Source: Bacteroides thetaiotaomicron VPI-5482 (GTDB lineage: Bacteria; Bacteroidota; Bacteroidia; Bacteroidales; Bacteroidaceae). Taken from it: a stretch of DNA of 64,000 nt. Within the stretch, counting starts at the first letter, position 1; every line of letters begins with the position of its first letter. A program made the translations under genes and the position numbers. This document shows, piece after piece, positions 28,777 to 37,567 of this stretch. The stretch spans positions 3,658,001 through 3,722,000 of the forward strand of contig NC_004663.1 of the NCBI RefSeq assembly GCF_000011065.1, given 5' to 3'. Below the pieces are notes generated by a model that was given only the letters and a program-made list of their open reading frames with translations, made no database searches and was not told where the DNA came from.

Positions 28777-29100
28777 TTAATCATTCAGTTCCGCTTCCAC
28801 TTCACAAAGTTTCTGCTTTTTCCGCTTGATACTTGCCCTTACAATCTGCAGGGCGGACAGAATCAGTTTCTGACGAAGATCGGGGTCTTTCGTAGAGGTG
28901 ATAACGGGATAAGGTTCACGGTCGTCACGTGCCAGCGTGCGCTTCTCGGTCTTCCTGTATTTCCGGCTGGCGGATTTGCGGCATTCCTTGCAGTAGTTGT
29001 TTGGAAGGCCGGTTTTCTTATCTACGTAAAAGGCTTCTGAAGGAAGCGTGTGTTTGCAACAGCCGCAAACGTAAAGTGTTTGTTTTTGTAATGTTTCCAT
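28777..29100 (-). CDS. Small zinc-ribbon protein
   Basis: 107 residues from the ATG at 29100. A GTG 63 bp upstream extends the frame, but the extra residues look non-coding. Residues 10-45 contain CGCC and CKEC, a four-cysteine zinc site (CxxC-x22-CxxC) like the small zinc-ribbons seen beside phage and HNH proteins, followed by a basic patch ASRKYRKTEKR and a helical tail QKLILSALQIVRASIKRKKQK. Probably nucleic-acid binding. It is the first gene of the minus-strand run that faces away from the S24 repressor, which suggests control by it. Confidence 0.7.
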   Translation of the reverse strand: METLQKQTLYVCGCCKHTLPSEAFYVDKKTGLPNNYCKECRKSASRKYRKTEKRTLARDDREPYPVITSTKDPDLRQKLILSALQIVRASIKRKKQKLCEVEAELND

Positions 29101-29204
29101 TCCGGTTATTCTTTTTGATATACTTGATATGTTTTCAGATAAAAGGTAAGGCAGCCTGCGCACAGGAGGTTCACATCCTACACAATGATCATTGGCAACT
29201 TGCC

Positions 29205-29293
29205 CGTCAGATGTTAACAGCCATCACGTCAGCTGTTAATACCCAATATAACAACTGTTAACTCCTGACAAATCAACTATTAACAGCTGACAG
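29205..29293. promoter_or_regulatory. Array of four 22-bp operator-like repeats
   Basis: TTAA cores fall at 29214, 29236, 29258 and 29280, exactly 22 bp apart, in units such as GTCAGATGTTAACAGCCATC, GCTGTTAATACCC, AACTGTTAACTCCTGAC and AACTATTAACAGCTGAC. The core TGTTAACA is palindromic and 22 bp is about two helical turns, so all sites lie on one DNA face. The array sits between the S24 repressor and the divergent zinc-ribbon/DUF4373 genes, the place expected for repressor operators. A related array is at 47935-48085. Confidence 0.6.
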
Positions 29294-29414
29294 CTCTCTT
29301 TTCGGAGGGGGAGAATGCGGTTTTTGAAAGTATTTCGCATCTTTTTCTTGTTTTCTCATGGTTTATCTAATTTTTATTTCTAATTTTGAAATCAAATATT
29401 CATTTCGAATACCA

Positions 29415-29446
29415 CAAAGGTATAGTAAGTCGCATATATAAAACAA
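29415..29446 (-). promoter_or_regulatory. Promoter toward the zinc-ribbon/DUF4373 genes
   Basis: TACCTTTG at 29415-29422 on the minus strand fits the -7 box and a TTTG lies about 21 bp upstream. The 22-bp array would lie in the roughly 300-nt transcribed leader, downstream of the start site. Confidence 0.5.
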
Positions 29447-29544
29447 ATAATTTTAGATATTAACGCTGAATTATTTTACAAAAGACTGTATATGAGGCGA
29501 TAAGGCAAGAATAAATATTAACATATAAAAAAGTAAGCAAAAAC

Positions 29545-30270
29545 ATGAATGAGAAACAAGCGGATACACTGCTGAATGTACCGGAAATCGTAAAGCGGGC
29601 GAAAATAGCGTTGAATCTGAAACGGGATAGTGAACTTGCATCCTATTTAGGAGTAGCCAGAGCGACACTTTCCAACTGGTGCGCGCGAAACAGCATAGAC
29701 TTTCCTTTACTGCTGAATAAGCTGCGTCATGTGGACTACAACTGGCTGCTGACCGGAAAGGGAAGTCCGCTGCACGACCCAAAGTCTTTTGACAACGGAA
29801 AGATACGGGGAGAAGTAGAGACTATTCACAATTCAAAAACCACAGAAGCCATAGACGACCGAAGTGTGACGCTCTATGACATCACAGCCGCCGCCAATTT
29901 AAGGACCCTGCTTTCCGACAAACGCCAATATGCGCTGGGCAAAATACTGATTCCGAGCATACCCGCGTGTGACGGAGCCATCTTTGTCAACGGAGACAGT
30001 ATGTATCCCATTCTCAAATCGGGAGATATCGTAGGGTTCAAGGGGATCAACAACTTCAGCAACGTCATTTACGGAGAAATGTACATCGTGGCGTTCCACC
30101 TCGACGGAGACCAGTATCTGACGGTGAAATACGTCAACCGCTCGGAGAAGGAAGGGTACGTCAAACTCGTCAGCTACAATCCGCACCACGAGCCGATGGA
30201 CTTGCCTGTAGACACCATTCAGGATATGGCAATAGTGAAGTTCTCCATCAGAAAGAATATGATGATGTAA
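29545..30270 (+). CDS. CI/LexA-like repressor: HTH plus S24 peptidase domain
   Basis: 241 residues. Residues 10-60 form a phage CI-type helix-turn-helix (ELASYLGVARATLSNWCARN) and residues 60-75 continue VDYNWLLTGKGSPL, the linker typical of XRE/CI repressors. The C-terminal S24 domain has the self-cleavage site near PACDGAIFV, catalytic Ser152 in GDSMYPIL and catalytic Lys195 in LTVKYVNR. Such proteins repress phage or mobile-element promoters and inactivate themselves when RecA filaments form. No integrase or structural phage gene is nearby. The 22-bp array upstream is its likely operator (inference). Confidence 0.88.
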   Translation: MNEKQADTLLNVPEIVKRAKIALNLKRDSELASYLGVARATLSNWCARNSIDFPLLLNKLRHVDYNWLLTGKGSPLHDPKSFDNGKIRGEVETIHNSKTTEAIDDRSVTLYDITAAANLRTLLSDKRQYALGKILIPSIPACDGAIFVNGDSMYPILKSGDIVGFKGINNFSNVIYGEMYIVAFHLDGDQYLTVKYVNRSEKEGYVKLVSYNPHHEPMDLPVDTIQDMAIVKFSIRKNMMM

Positions 30271-30279
30271 AAACGGCAC

Positions 30280-30297
30280 AGGCTAAACAAGCCTTTT
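30280..30297 (+). terminator. Short intrinsic terminator after the repressor
   Basis: AGGCT, AAACA loop, AGCCT, then TTT begins 10 nt after the repressor stop. The 5-bp stem is weak but correctly followed by Ts; it overlaps the start of the larger 14-bp dyad that follows. Confidence 0.45.
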
Positions 30298-30339
30298 CCA
30301 CAGATTTCCTGTCACATTTCTTCCTGAAATCTGTGGAAA
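30295..30339. repeat. 14-bp inverted repeat before metG promoters
   Basis: TTTCCACAGATTTC (30295-30308) and GAAATCTGTGGAAA (30326-30339) pair perfectly around a 17-nt loop, directly upstream of the metG promoters. It could be a terminator stem, a regulator site, or both. Confidence 0.6.
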
Positions 30340-30343
30340 GCAT

Positions 30344-30373
30344 TATCTTTGCACGTTGCAAACCGTATCTTTG
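30344..30373 (+). promoter_or_regulatory. Tandem -7 boxes for metG
   Basis: TATCTTTG occurs at 30344-30351 and again at 30366-30373, each inside a near-identical 18-bp segment (TATCTTTGCACGTTGCAA and TATCTTTGCACATTGCAA), 22 bp apart. Both match TAnnTTTG. The distal box would give a leader of about 60 nt and the proximal about 35 nt before the metG ATG at 30414. Confidence 0.55.
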
Positions 30374-30413
30374 CACATTGCAAGCAGTAAAATCATAAAA
30401 TCACTCTATATCA

Positions 30414-32453
30414 ATGGAAAAGAAATTCAAGAGAACCACCGTCACATCGGCACTGCCGTATGCGAACGGACCTGTACACATCGGTCACCTGGCCGGCGTA
30501 TATGTACCGGCAGATATCTATGTGCGCTATCTGCGACTGAAGAAAGAAGATGTATTGTTTATCGGAGGTTCGGACGAACACGGAGTACCTATCACGATTC
30601 GTGCAAAGAAAGAAGGAGTCACTCCGCAGGATGTAGTAGACCGTTACCACTATCTGATCAAGAAATCGTTCGAAGAATTCGGCGTTTCGTTCGATGTATA
30701 CAGCCGCACCACTTCGAAGACGCATCATGAGCTGGCTTCGGATTTCTTTAAGACGCTATACAACAAAGGAGAGTTTATCGAAAAAACATCCGAACAATAT
30801 TACGACGAAGAAGCGAAAACATTCCTCGCCGACCGCTACATCACCGGTGAGTGTCCTCACTGCCATTCGGAAGGTGCCTATGGCGACCAATGCGAGAAAT
30901 GCGGAACCTCCCTGTCGCCCACCGATCTGATCAACCCGAAGAGCGCCATCAGCGGCAGCAAACCTGTGATGAAGGAGACCAAGCACTGGTATCTTCCCCT
31001 CGACAAACACGAAGGATGGTTGCGCCAATGGATTCTGGAAGACCACAAGGAATGGCGCCCCAACGTATACGGACAGTGCAAGAGCTGGCTCGACATGGGA
31101 TTGCAGCCGCGTGCCGTCAGCCGTGACCTCGACTGGGGTATCCCTGTGCCCGTAGAAGGTGCGGAAGGAAAGGTGCTGTACGTGTGGTTCGATGCTCCTA
31201 TCGGATACATTTCCAATACCAAGGAATTGCTTCCCGACAGTTGGGAGACATGGTGGAAAGACCCCGAAACGCGTCTGCTCCACTTCATCGGAAAGGACAA
31301 TATCGTATTCCACTGCATCGTATTCCCCGCCATGCTGAAAGCGGAAGGAAGCTATATCCTGCCGGACAACGTGCCGAGCAACGAATTCCTGAATCTGGAA
31401 GGAGACAAGATTTCGACTTCCCGCAACTGGGCGGTATGGCTGCACGAATATCTGGAAGACTTCCCCGGCAAACAGGACGTACTCCGCTACGTACTGACCG
31501 CCAATGCTCCGGAAACGAAGGACAACGACTTCACATGGAAAGACTTCCAGGCACGCAACAACAATGAGCTGGTAGCCGTATACGGCAACTTCGTGAACCG
31601 TGCAATGGTGTTGACTCAGAAATACTTCGACAGCAAAGTACCCGCCTGCGCAGAACTGACGGATTACGACAAAGAAACCCTGAAAGAATTTGCCAACGTA
31701 AAGGCAGAAGTAGAAAAGCTGCTCGACGTATTCAAATTCCGCGACGCGCAGAAAGAGGCGATGAACCTGGCACGCATCGGCAACAAATACCTTGCCGACA
31801 CCGAACCCTGGAAACTGGCAAAGACCGACATGGAACGTGTAGGCACCATCCTGAACATCTCTCTGCAACTGGTTGCCAACCTTGCCATCGCTTTCGAACC
31901 GTTCCTGCCTTTCAGCTCGGAGAAACTCCGCAAGATGCTGAACATGGAAAGCTTCGAATGGTCGGAACTGGGAAGGAACGACCTGCTCCCGGTAGGACAT
32001 CAGCTGAACAAGCCGGAACTGCTGTTCGAAAAAATAGAAGACAGCGTAATCGAGGCACAGGTACAGAAGTTGCTCGACACGAAGAAGGCCAACGAAGAAG
32101 CCAACTATAAGGCAAACCCGATTCGTCCGAACATCGAATTTGATGATTTCACGAAACTCGACATCCGTGTTGGTACCATCCTTGAATGTCAGAAAGTGCC
32201 GAAAGCCGACAAGCTGCTGCAATTCAAGATTGACGACGGACTGGAAACACGTACTATCGTATCGGGCATCGCAAAGCACTACCAGCCGGAAGAACTGGTA
32301 GGCAAACAGGTTTGCTTTATCGCCAATCTCGCACCGCGCAAGCTGAAAGGTATCGTCAGCGAAGGTATGATTCTGAGTGCCGAAAACAACGACGGTAGCC
32401 TGGCAGTTATCATGCCTCAGAAAGAGGTGAAGCCGGGCAGCGAAGTGAAATAA
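30414..32453 (+). CDS. metG: Methionyl-tRNA synthetase
   Basis: 679 residues. Class I synthetase: the HIGH-type motif is in [13 protein letters not shown] (about residue 16), the zinc knuckle has cysteines in [17 protein letters not shown] (about 146), and the KMSKS-type loop is [10 protein letters not shown] (about 332). The anticodon-binding helical domain covers about 400-540 and a C-terminal EMAP/tRNA-binding OB domain about 575-679 ([20 protein letters not shown]). It charges tRNA-Met. This is a conserved core gene, G+C-richer than the accessory region to its left. Confidence 0.98.
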
Positions 32454-32499
32454 GCAATAAGCTAATAAGCCATCAACAAATGAGGAATGGAAGGATGGG

Positions 32500-32676
32500 G
32501 TGTCAAAATAGTAACTAAACTCTCCTCCTTCGGGAAGGAGGAGTACCCGCAGGGGGAGGTGGTAGGTGAATACATCAACTGATGATATTCACTTGTGCAG
32601 TACACCTACCACCCCGGCTTTCAGCCACCCCTCCTTCCTGAAGGAGGGGAATTTAGTTACTACTGACTTTTGACAC
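32500..32676. mobile_element. MITE-like palindromic intergenic element
   Basis: A 177-bp near-palindrome. The ends GTGTCAAAA and TTTTGACAC pair, then TAGTAACTAAA with TTTAGTTACTA, then the CTCCTCCTTC/GAAGGAGG blocks, then GGTGGTAGGTG with CACCTACCACC, around a centre GTGAATACATCA-ACTGATGATATTCAC. No coding capacity. Similar CTCCTTC...GAAGGAG plus CCGGGGTGGTAGG elements recur between genes in Bacteroides genomes (recollection, not checked). It may also terminate metG transcription. Confidence 0.65.
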
Positions 32677-32701
32677 ACTCTCCTTCACCGATTATAATAA
32701 T

Positions 32702-34150
32702 ATGAGTGAAGAACAGTCACTGAAACAAAAAACAGCAAAAGGGCTATTTTGGGGAGGCCTCAGCAGCAGTGTACAACAGCTGTTAGGACTTCTTTTCGGA
32801 GTAGTGTTAGGAAGATTACTGGACCCTGCCGATTACGGTATGATCGGTATGCTGGCTATCTTTCCGGCCATTGCTTCCGCCCTGCAGGAAAGCGGATTTG
32901 TCGCAGCACTCGCCAATCGCGAGAAAGTCAGCGATAAAGACTATAACGCTGTATTCTGGTTCAGTATCTCTTTTAGTGCTGTTCTTTATATTTTGCTCTA
33001 TTCTTCAGCTCCGCTGATTGCTAAATTTTACGATACTCCGGAGTTAACGTCGCTCGCCCGTTTCTCTTTCCTCAGTTTCTTTATAGCCAGTTTCGGGATA
33101 GCTCCGCGAGCTCTTCTCTTCCGTAATCTCAAAGTGAAGGAGAATACCATCATTTCTCTTTCAAGCCTGTTTCTATCCGGTATTGTGGGGATTATTCTTG
33201 CCGCAAACGGATTTGCCTATTGGGGTCTGGCTATACAGACAATGACCTTTGTCGTCATAGGCACGGCACTCAACTGGTACTTTGCCCACTGGAAACCCAG
33301 TTTCCGCATTGACTTCTCTCCCATCAGGGAGATGTTCGGATTCAGCAGTAAAATGCTGATTACGCAAGTCTTTATTATTATCAACCAAAACCTGTTCTCC
33401 GTCCTGCTGGGTAAATTCTACACTAAACAGGAAGTCGGAGACTTCAGCCAGGCCAACAACTGGAACAATAAGGGACACGCCCTCATCACCGGAATGATCA
33501 ACGGAGTCACCCAGCCCGTACTGGCAAGTGTAGCTAATGACCCGCAGCGTCAGGCGGCCGTGTTTCATAAAATGCTGCGTTTCACGGCTTTTATTTCTTT
33601 CCCTGCCATGTTCGGGCTCAGCCTCATTTCCAGAGAGTTTATTCTGATTGCCATCACGGACAAGTGGCTCGCTTCCGCACGGATCATGCAATTACTTTGT
33701 ATATGGGGAGCCTTTATTCCGATCAACAATCTGTTCTCTTTATTGCTGGTCAGCCGCGGACGGTCTTCCATCTTTATGTTCAACAGTATCGCACTGAGCG
33801 TGTTGCAGCTGATCACTGCCTGTATCAGTTATCCATACGGCATCACCACCATGATTTATCTGTTTGTCGCTATCAATATACTTTGGCTGTTTGTCTGGTA
33901 CTGCTTTGCCCGGAGGGAGATTCCGCTGACGCTGTTCAGCATACTGAAAGATATCGCTCCTTATTTTCTACTGGCAGCTTCGCTGACAATCGCAGCCCAT
34001 TACATAACGTCGGGCATCACTAACCTGTATCTGTCACTTGCCATCAAAGTAGTTTTCGTGGCTTCTCTATATGCACTTGTTTTGTGGAAAATGCAATCAG
34101 TCATTTTCAAGGAGTGTATTCAGTTCATTAAAAAGAAAAAGATATCATGA
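32702..34150 (+). CDS. Wzx-type polysaccharide/oligosaccharide flippase
   Basis: 482 residues, integral membrane protein with about 14 hydrophobic segments. The MOP/PST superfamily is shown by GLFWGGLSSSVQQLLGLLFG at the start, LGRLLDPADYGMIGMLAIFP and QVFIIINQNLFSVLLGKFYT in the middle. It translocates undecaprenyl-linked oligosaccharide across the inner membrane. It heads a tightly coupled run of five genes: its TGA overlaps the next ATG. No Wzy polymerase appears in the run, so the glycan may be a single unit. Confidence 0.9.
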   Translation: MSEEQSLKQKTAKGLFWGGLSSSVQQLLGLLFGVVLGRLLDPADYGMIGMLAIFPAIASALQESGFVAALANREKVSDKDYNAVFWFSISFSAVLYILLYSSAPLIAKFYDTPELTSLARFSFLSFFIASFGIAPRALLFRNLKVKENTIISLSSLFLSGIVGIILAANGFAYWGLAIQTMTFVVIGTALNWYFAHWKPSFRIDFSPIREMFGFSSKMLITQVFIIINQNLFSVLLGKFYTKQEVGDFSQANNWNNKGHALITGMINGVTQPVLASVANDPQRQAAVFHKMLRFTAFISFPAMFGLSLISREFILIAITDKWLASARIMQLLCIWGAFIPINNLFSLLLVSRGRSSIFMFNSIALSVLQLITACISYPYGITTMIYLFVAINILWLFVWYCFARREIPLTLFSILKDIAPYFLLAASLTIAAHYITSGITNLYLSLAIKVVFVASLYALVLWKMQSVIFKECIQFIKKKKIS

Positions 34151-35250
34151 CGACACCTACCAATTACATAGCGACCTGGTTCTACAAGGAATCCAAAGAA
34201 GATGCCAGTTTCTATCCGCAGGCAGGCAAACGGGGAGATTCCGCCCTCGTCCATTCCATTTATATGCAGATACAAGTGCCGTTCTTTACCACTTTCAGGC
34301 ATTATCATCCCAATGATAAGTTGCTTTTCTTCAGCAATCTGGATCAGTTTCCCGATTATCTGGAACGGTTATTCAAGGAGTTACGGATTGAGACTGTTAC
34401 CCTGCCTTATCTCTGCATCCCTCCCAAAGGATGGTACGGGGCATGGAGAAATCAATTCTATCTGTATGATATCCTGCGCTATATGGAGAAAAGGATGCAG
34501 GCGGACGATACGTTGCTCATCTGCGATGCGGACTGTCTCTGTATGCGTCCGTTGGGGCAACTATTCAGCGACACACGGAAATACGGTTCCGCCCTGTACG
34601 ATGCATCCGACCGACCGGACCTCAAAGTGAACGGAATCACACTAAAGGAGATGACAGATATCTATAATGACTGTTACGGAGAAAAAGAGAAGAGAGAAAA
34701 AGAGAAGGAGGCAACGAAGAAAACAGAAGCGGAAAAGGAAGAAGCAGAGCAGCAAGATACGAAAAACGGAGTCACAAGAACAGAGCTTGTCCATTATTAC
34801 GGGGGAGAATTTATCTCGCTGCGTGGTGATGTAGTGGCACGAATCAACGAAGCGTATCCTGCTTTATGGAATTATAATCTGGAACGTTTTGCCGCCAATC
34901 AGCCCAAACTGAACGAAGAAGCCCACTTCCTGAGCGTAGTGGCTACGAGGCTCAACATCCACAACAATATCGCCAATCAATACGTCAAACGCCTCTGGAC
35001 CTACCCCAAATACAATACGGTAGAAAAAGGAGACGAGCAACTGGCGGTATGGCATCTTCCCTACGAGAAGAAAAGAGGATTGTATCTGCTGTACAAACAC
35101 TTTGTGAACCACCCCACTTTCGACGATGAAGAGGCCTTCCGCAAGAAAGCCTCCGCCTACACCGGTGTGCCGACCGTTACTTTCGGCAAACGCATCCGCG
35201 ATTTCATCACCATTCTTTCTCTAAAAATAAAAGACAAATGCATATACTGA
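34147..35250 (+). CDS. Putative glycosyltransferase with charged insert
   Basis: 367 residues. A cytosolic nucleotide-sugar-dependent transferase is suggested by the DxD-type motif LLICDADCLCMRPLG (about 120) and by WYGAWRNQFYLYDIL; the fold is GT-A-like. An unusual lysine/glutamate-rich stretch (about residues 178-207, beginning EKEKREKEKEATKK) interrupts the domain; the sequence resumes at LVHYYGGEFISLRGDVVARI. Likely a solvent-exposed coiled or disordered loop. The start overlaps the flippase stop (ATGA) and the end overlaps the next gene by 13 bp, so all are co-translated. Confidence 0.75.
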   Translation: MTTPTNYIATWFYKESKEDASFYPQAGKRGDSALVHSIYMQIQVPFFTTFRHYHPNDKLLFFSNLDQFPDYLERLFKELRIETVTLPYLCIPPKGWYGAWRNQFYLYDILRYMEKRMQADDTLLICDADCLCMRPLGQLFSDTRKYGSALYDASDRPDLKVNGITLKEMTDIYNDCYGEKEKREKEKEATKKTEAEKEEAEQQDTKNGVTRTELVHYYGGEFISLRGDVVARINEAYPALWNYNLERFAANQPKLNEEAHFLSVVATRLNIHNNIANQYVKRLWTYPKYNTVEKGDEQLAVWHLPYEKKRGLYLLYKHFVNHPTFDDEEAFRKKASAYTGVPTVTFGKRIRDFITILSLKIKDKCIY

Positions 35251-36437
35251 TACTTCCAATGTACTATCCTGAGAAGGACTCCTCCCCGCACCGGGGATAT
35301 ATGTTCTTCGAGCAGGCTATGCAACTGGCTAAATCAGGCTGCAAGGTAGGACTTGCCTTCACGGAGCAAAGACCTCTGAAGAACTTCACATGGAAACGGT
35401 TCCGCAAAGAGAGTCATTTTCAGATATCGGCAGAAGATAACGGCAGTTTCGTCACCATGCGCCTGCACGCATGGAACCCGAAACTAAGCACCCGCGCGGG
35501 AGGAATCATCTGGTCTCTGCTGACCGTCTTGTTAGTACGGAAGTATATCCGCACTTACGGTCGCCCCGACCTGATTCATGCGCACTTCGGCACATGGGCA
35601 GGGTATGCCGCCCGACTGGTTTATAAATGGTATAAGGTTCCCTATGTCATCACAGAGCACGCCTCTTCCATCAACGGCAATCAGACGACACCGTCACAGG
35701 CAGTGATACTGAAGAAGGCATACAGCGAGGCACGCAAGATCATCTGTGTCGGCACGAAACTGAAACGGAGCCTGTGCGCATACGTCAGTGACCCGGATAA
35801 AGTGACCGTCATACCGAACTTTGTAGATACGAACACCTTTGCATTCAGTCCTCACCGGACAGAGAAAAAGAAACATTTTACTTTCATCAGCATCGGAAAC
35901 CTGAATAAGCGCAAAGGATTCTGGGATTTGCTGACTGCTTTTCACTGGGCATTCAAGGATATGCCGCACGTCTCTTTGATCATTGCTGGAGACGGGGAAG
36001 AAATGCAGCCACTCAAAAAGTTAATTCAGTCTCTCCACCTGCAAGAGCAGGTAAAACTGACCGGCCGCCTGTCACGGGAAGAATTGTCCGGGTTGCTGGG
36101 TACTTGCGATGCTTTTGTACTGGCCTCCTTTGCGGAGACATTCGGCATCGTATTCATCGAAGCAATGGCAACAGGCTTGCCCGCCATCGGCACCATATGC
36201 GGAGGACCGGAGGACATCATCACTCCCGAAAGCGGCTTCCTCATCCGACCGGGAGATGTGGATGCGCTCGCCGCTAAGATGAAAACATTGTACGATACCT
36301 ACGAGTCGTTCGACAAAGAGAAAATCCGCCAGTCCATCGTCAGCCGTTTCGACTTTCAGTTGGCAGGGCAGAAGTTACGGCAAGTTTATTCAGAAGCATT
36401 AGAAATGTCCAAGCCCCCAAAAGCATCGGAATCATGA
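35238..36437 (+). CDS. GT4-family glycosyltransferase
   Basis: 399 residues, GT-B fold. N-terminal Rossmann domain with HILILPMYYPEKDSSPHRGY; LIHAHFGTWAGYAARLVYKW near 115; C-terminal GT4 domain with FISIGNLNKRKGFWDLLTAF and the retaining-enzyme EX7E motif in ASFAETFGIVFIEAMATGLP (about 300). Transfers a nucleotide-activated sugar to the growing lipid-linked glycan. Overlaps the neighbours at both ends, so it belongs to the flippase operon. Donor sugar cannot be told from sequence. Confidence 0.92.
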   Translation: MHILILPMYYPEKDSSPHRGYMFFEQAMQLAKSGCKVGLAFTEQRPLKNFTWKRFRKESHFQISAEDNGSFVTMRLHAWNPKLSTRAGGIIWSLLTVLLVRKYIRTYGRPDLIHAHFGTWAGYAARLVYKWYKVPYVITEHASSINGNQTTPSQAVILKKAYSEARKIICVGTKLKRSLCAYVSDPDKVTVIPNFVDTNTFAFSPHRTEKKKHFTFISIGNLNKRKGFWDLLTAFHWAFKDMPHVSLIIAGDGEEMQPLKKLIQSLHLQEQVKLTGRLSREELSGLLGTCDAFVLASFAETFGIVFIEAMATGLPAIGTICGGPEDIITPESGFLIRPGDVDALAAKMKTLYDTYESFDKEKIRQSIVSRFDFQLAGQKLRQVYSEALEMSKPPKASES

Positions 36438-37567
36438 AAGTTACAGTCATAGATTGTTCAGTATCAGGCCATCGGGAAACGTATTATAAACAGTTTGCTC
36501 AGACATGGGCGGGCATGGGGTACGAAACGTCGCTCATCGCTCCCGACGGGAAAGGCATACAGGAGGCCGTTGCCTTTCAGCCTGTCTCAGCGCTTCCGCT
36601 ACTGCCGCTTCCTGCCGGAAAACCGTTGCAGAAAAAGCTGGTTGTACTGCGCAATGCAGTGATTCGACTGCGAAATCTGTACAGGCTGCGCCGGAGTCTT
36701 CAACGGCTGAATCCCGATCTGGTCTTCTTTGCCTGCCTCGACGATATGCTGCCTACATTGGCTCCCTTATGGCTGTTCAATCTTTTGCTGCCCTATCAGT
36801 GGAGCGGCCTGCTGGTTCAGTCCGCCCTGCCGCCTTACCACCGAGGGATGCCCGACACCCGCCCTTTCCTGCGAAGCAAGAACTGCGTAGGAGTAGGCAT
36901 ACTGAACGAATATTCAGCGAAAGGCCTGGAAACATTTCAGCGCCACATTCTGCTGTTTCCCGACTTTGCCGATCTTTCGGCTCCCGCCACAAACTACCCG
37001 TTGCTGCGCAAACTGAAGGAGAGAGCCAGAGGAAGGAAGGTGATATCCCTGCTCGGTTCCATCAATTTCCGCAAGGGGATAAAGTTACTGTTAGAGAGTA
37101 TCCCTTTATTGCCAAAGGATGAATATTTCTTCCTCATTGCGGGGAAATCATCTCTCACCGCACAACAGGAAAACGACCTGCGGGCGTTCGGGGAGTCAAG
37201 GAATAACTGTCTGTTCTCATTGGAGAAGATTCCCGATGAAAGCTGTTTCAATGCCCTGATAGCGGAGAGCGACCTTATTTTTGCCGCATACAAGCAGTTC
37301 ACCGGCAGCAGCAACCTCCTGACCAAAGCTGCCGCCTTCCGCAAACCGGTCATAGTCAGCCGCGGCCTCTGCATGGGCCGGAGGGTAGAGCAGTACGGAA
37401 CAGGCCAAACCACCGGAGAAGACAACGCCGGAGAATGCAGCGCAGCTATCCGCTCGCTGTGTACCGAAACAAGGATGGACACTCAGGCTTTCGCCCGGTA
37501 CGCCCACGAACACGAAGTGGAGAAACTAATCACATGTTTTAATCAAATCAGCAAGCATATACAATGA
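36434..37567 (+). CDS. GT-B glycosyltransferase, divergent
   Basis: 377 residues. A GT-B arrangement is visible: N-terminal VTVIDCSVSGHRETYYKQF, a hydrophobic middle (FNLLLPYQWSGLLVQSALPP) that could sit on the membrane, and C-terminal KVISLLGSINFRKGIKLLLE and FTGSSNLLTKAAAFRKPVIV. The usual EX7E motif is not obvious, so it is a divergent member. Begins in an ATGA overlap with the previous gene and ends in another with the next. Locally GC-rich. Confidence 0.75.
   Translation: MKVTVIDCSVSGHRETYYKQFAQTWAGMGYETSLIAPDGKGIQEAVAFQPVSALPLLPLPAGKPLQKKLVVLRNAVIRLRNLYRLRRSLQRLNPDLVFFACLDDMLPTLAPLWLFNLLLPYQWSGLLVQSALPPYHRGMPDTRPFLRSKNCVGVGILNEYSAKGLETFQRHILLFPDFADLSAPATNYPLLRKLKERARGRKVISLLGSINFRKGIKLLLESIPLLPKDEYFFLIAGKSSLTAQQENDLRAFGESRNNCLFSLEKIPDESCFNALIAESDLIFAAYKQFTGSSNLLTKAAAFRKPVIVSRGLCMGRRVEQYGTGQTTGEDNAGECSAAIRSLCTETRMDTQAFARYAHEHEVEKLITCFNQISKHIQ

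Larger units (their letters stand above)
29101..29544. other. Divergent control region of the S24 repressor
   Basis: 444 bp between the zinc-ribbon gene and the repressor. It contains the 22-bp repeat array (29205-29293) and a minus-strand promoter (29415-29446). The remainder is AT-rich (29330-29540), with no coding frame that I can support. Confidence 0.6.

Noticed and set aside
29545..30270. Evidence for an integrated prophage around the S24 repressor
   Set aside because: No integrase, terminase, capsid or attachment repeats were seen; only the repressor and small phage-like neighbours are present.
30756..32279. 507-codon open frame on the minus strand across metG
   Set aside because: Entirely antisense to a highly conserved synthetase gene; its codons mirror metG and it has no recognisable domain.
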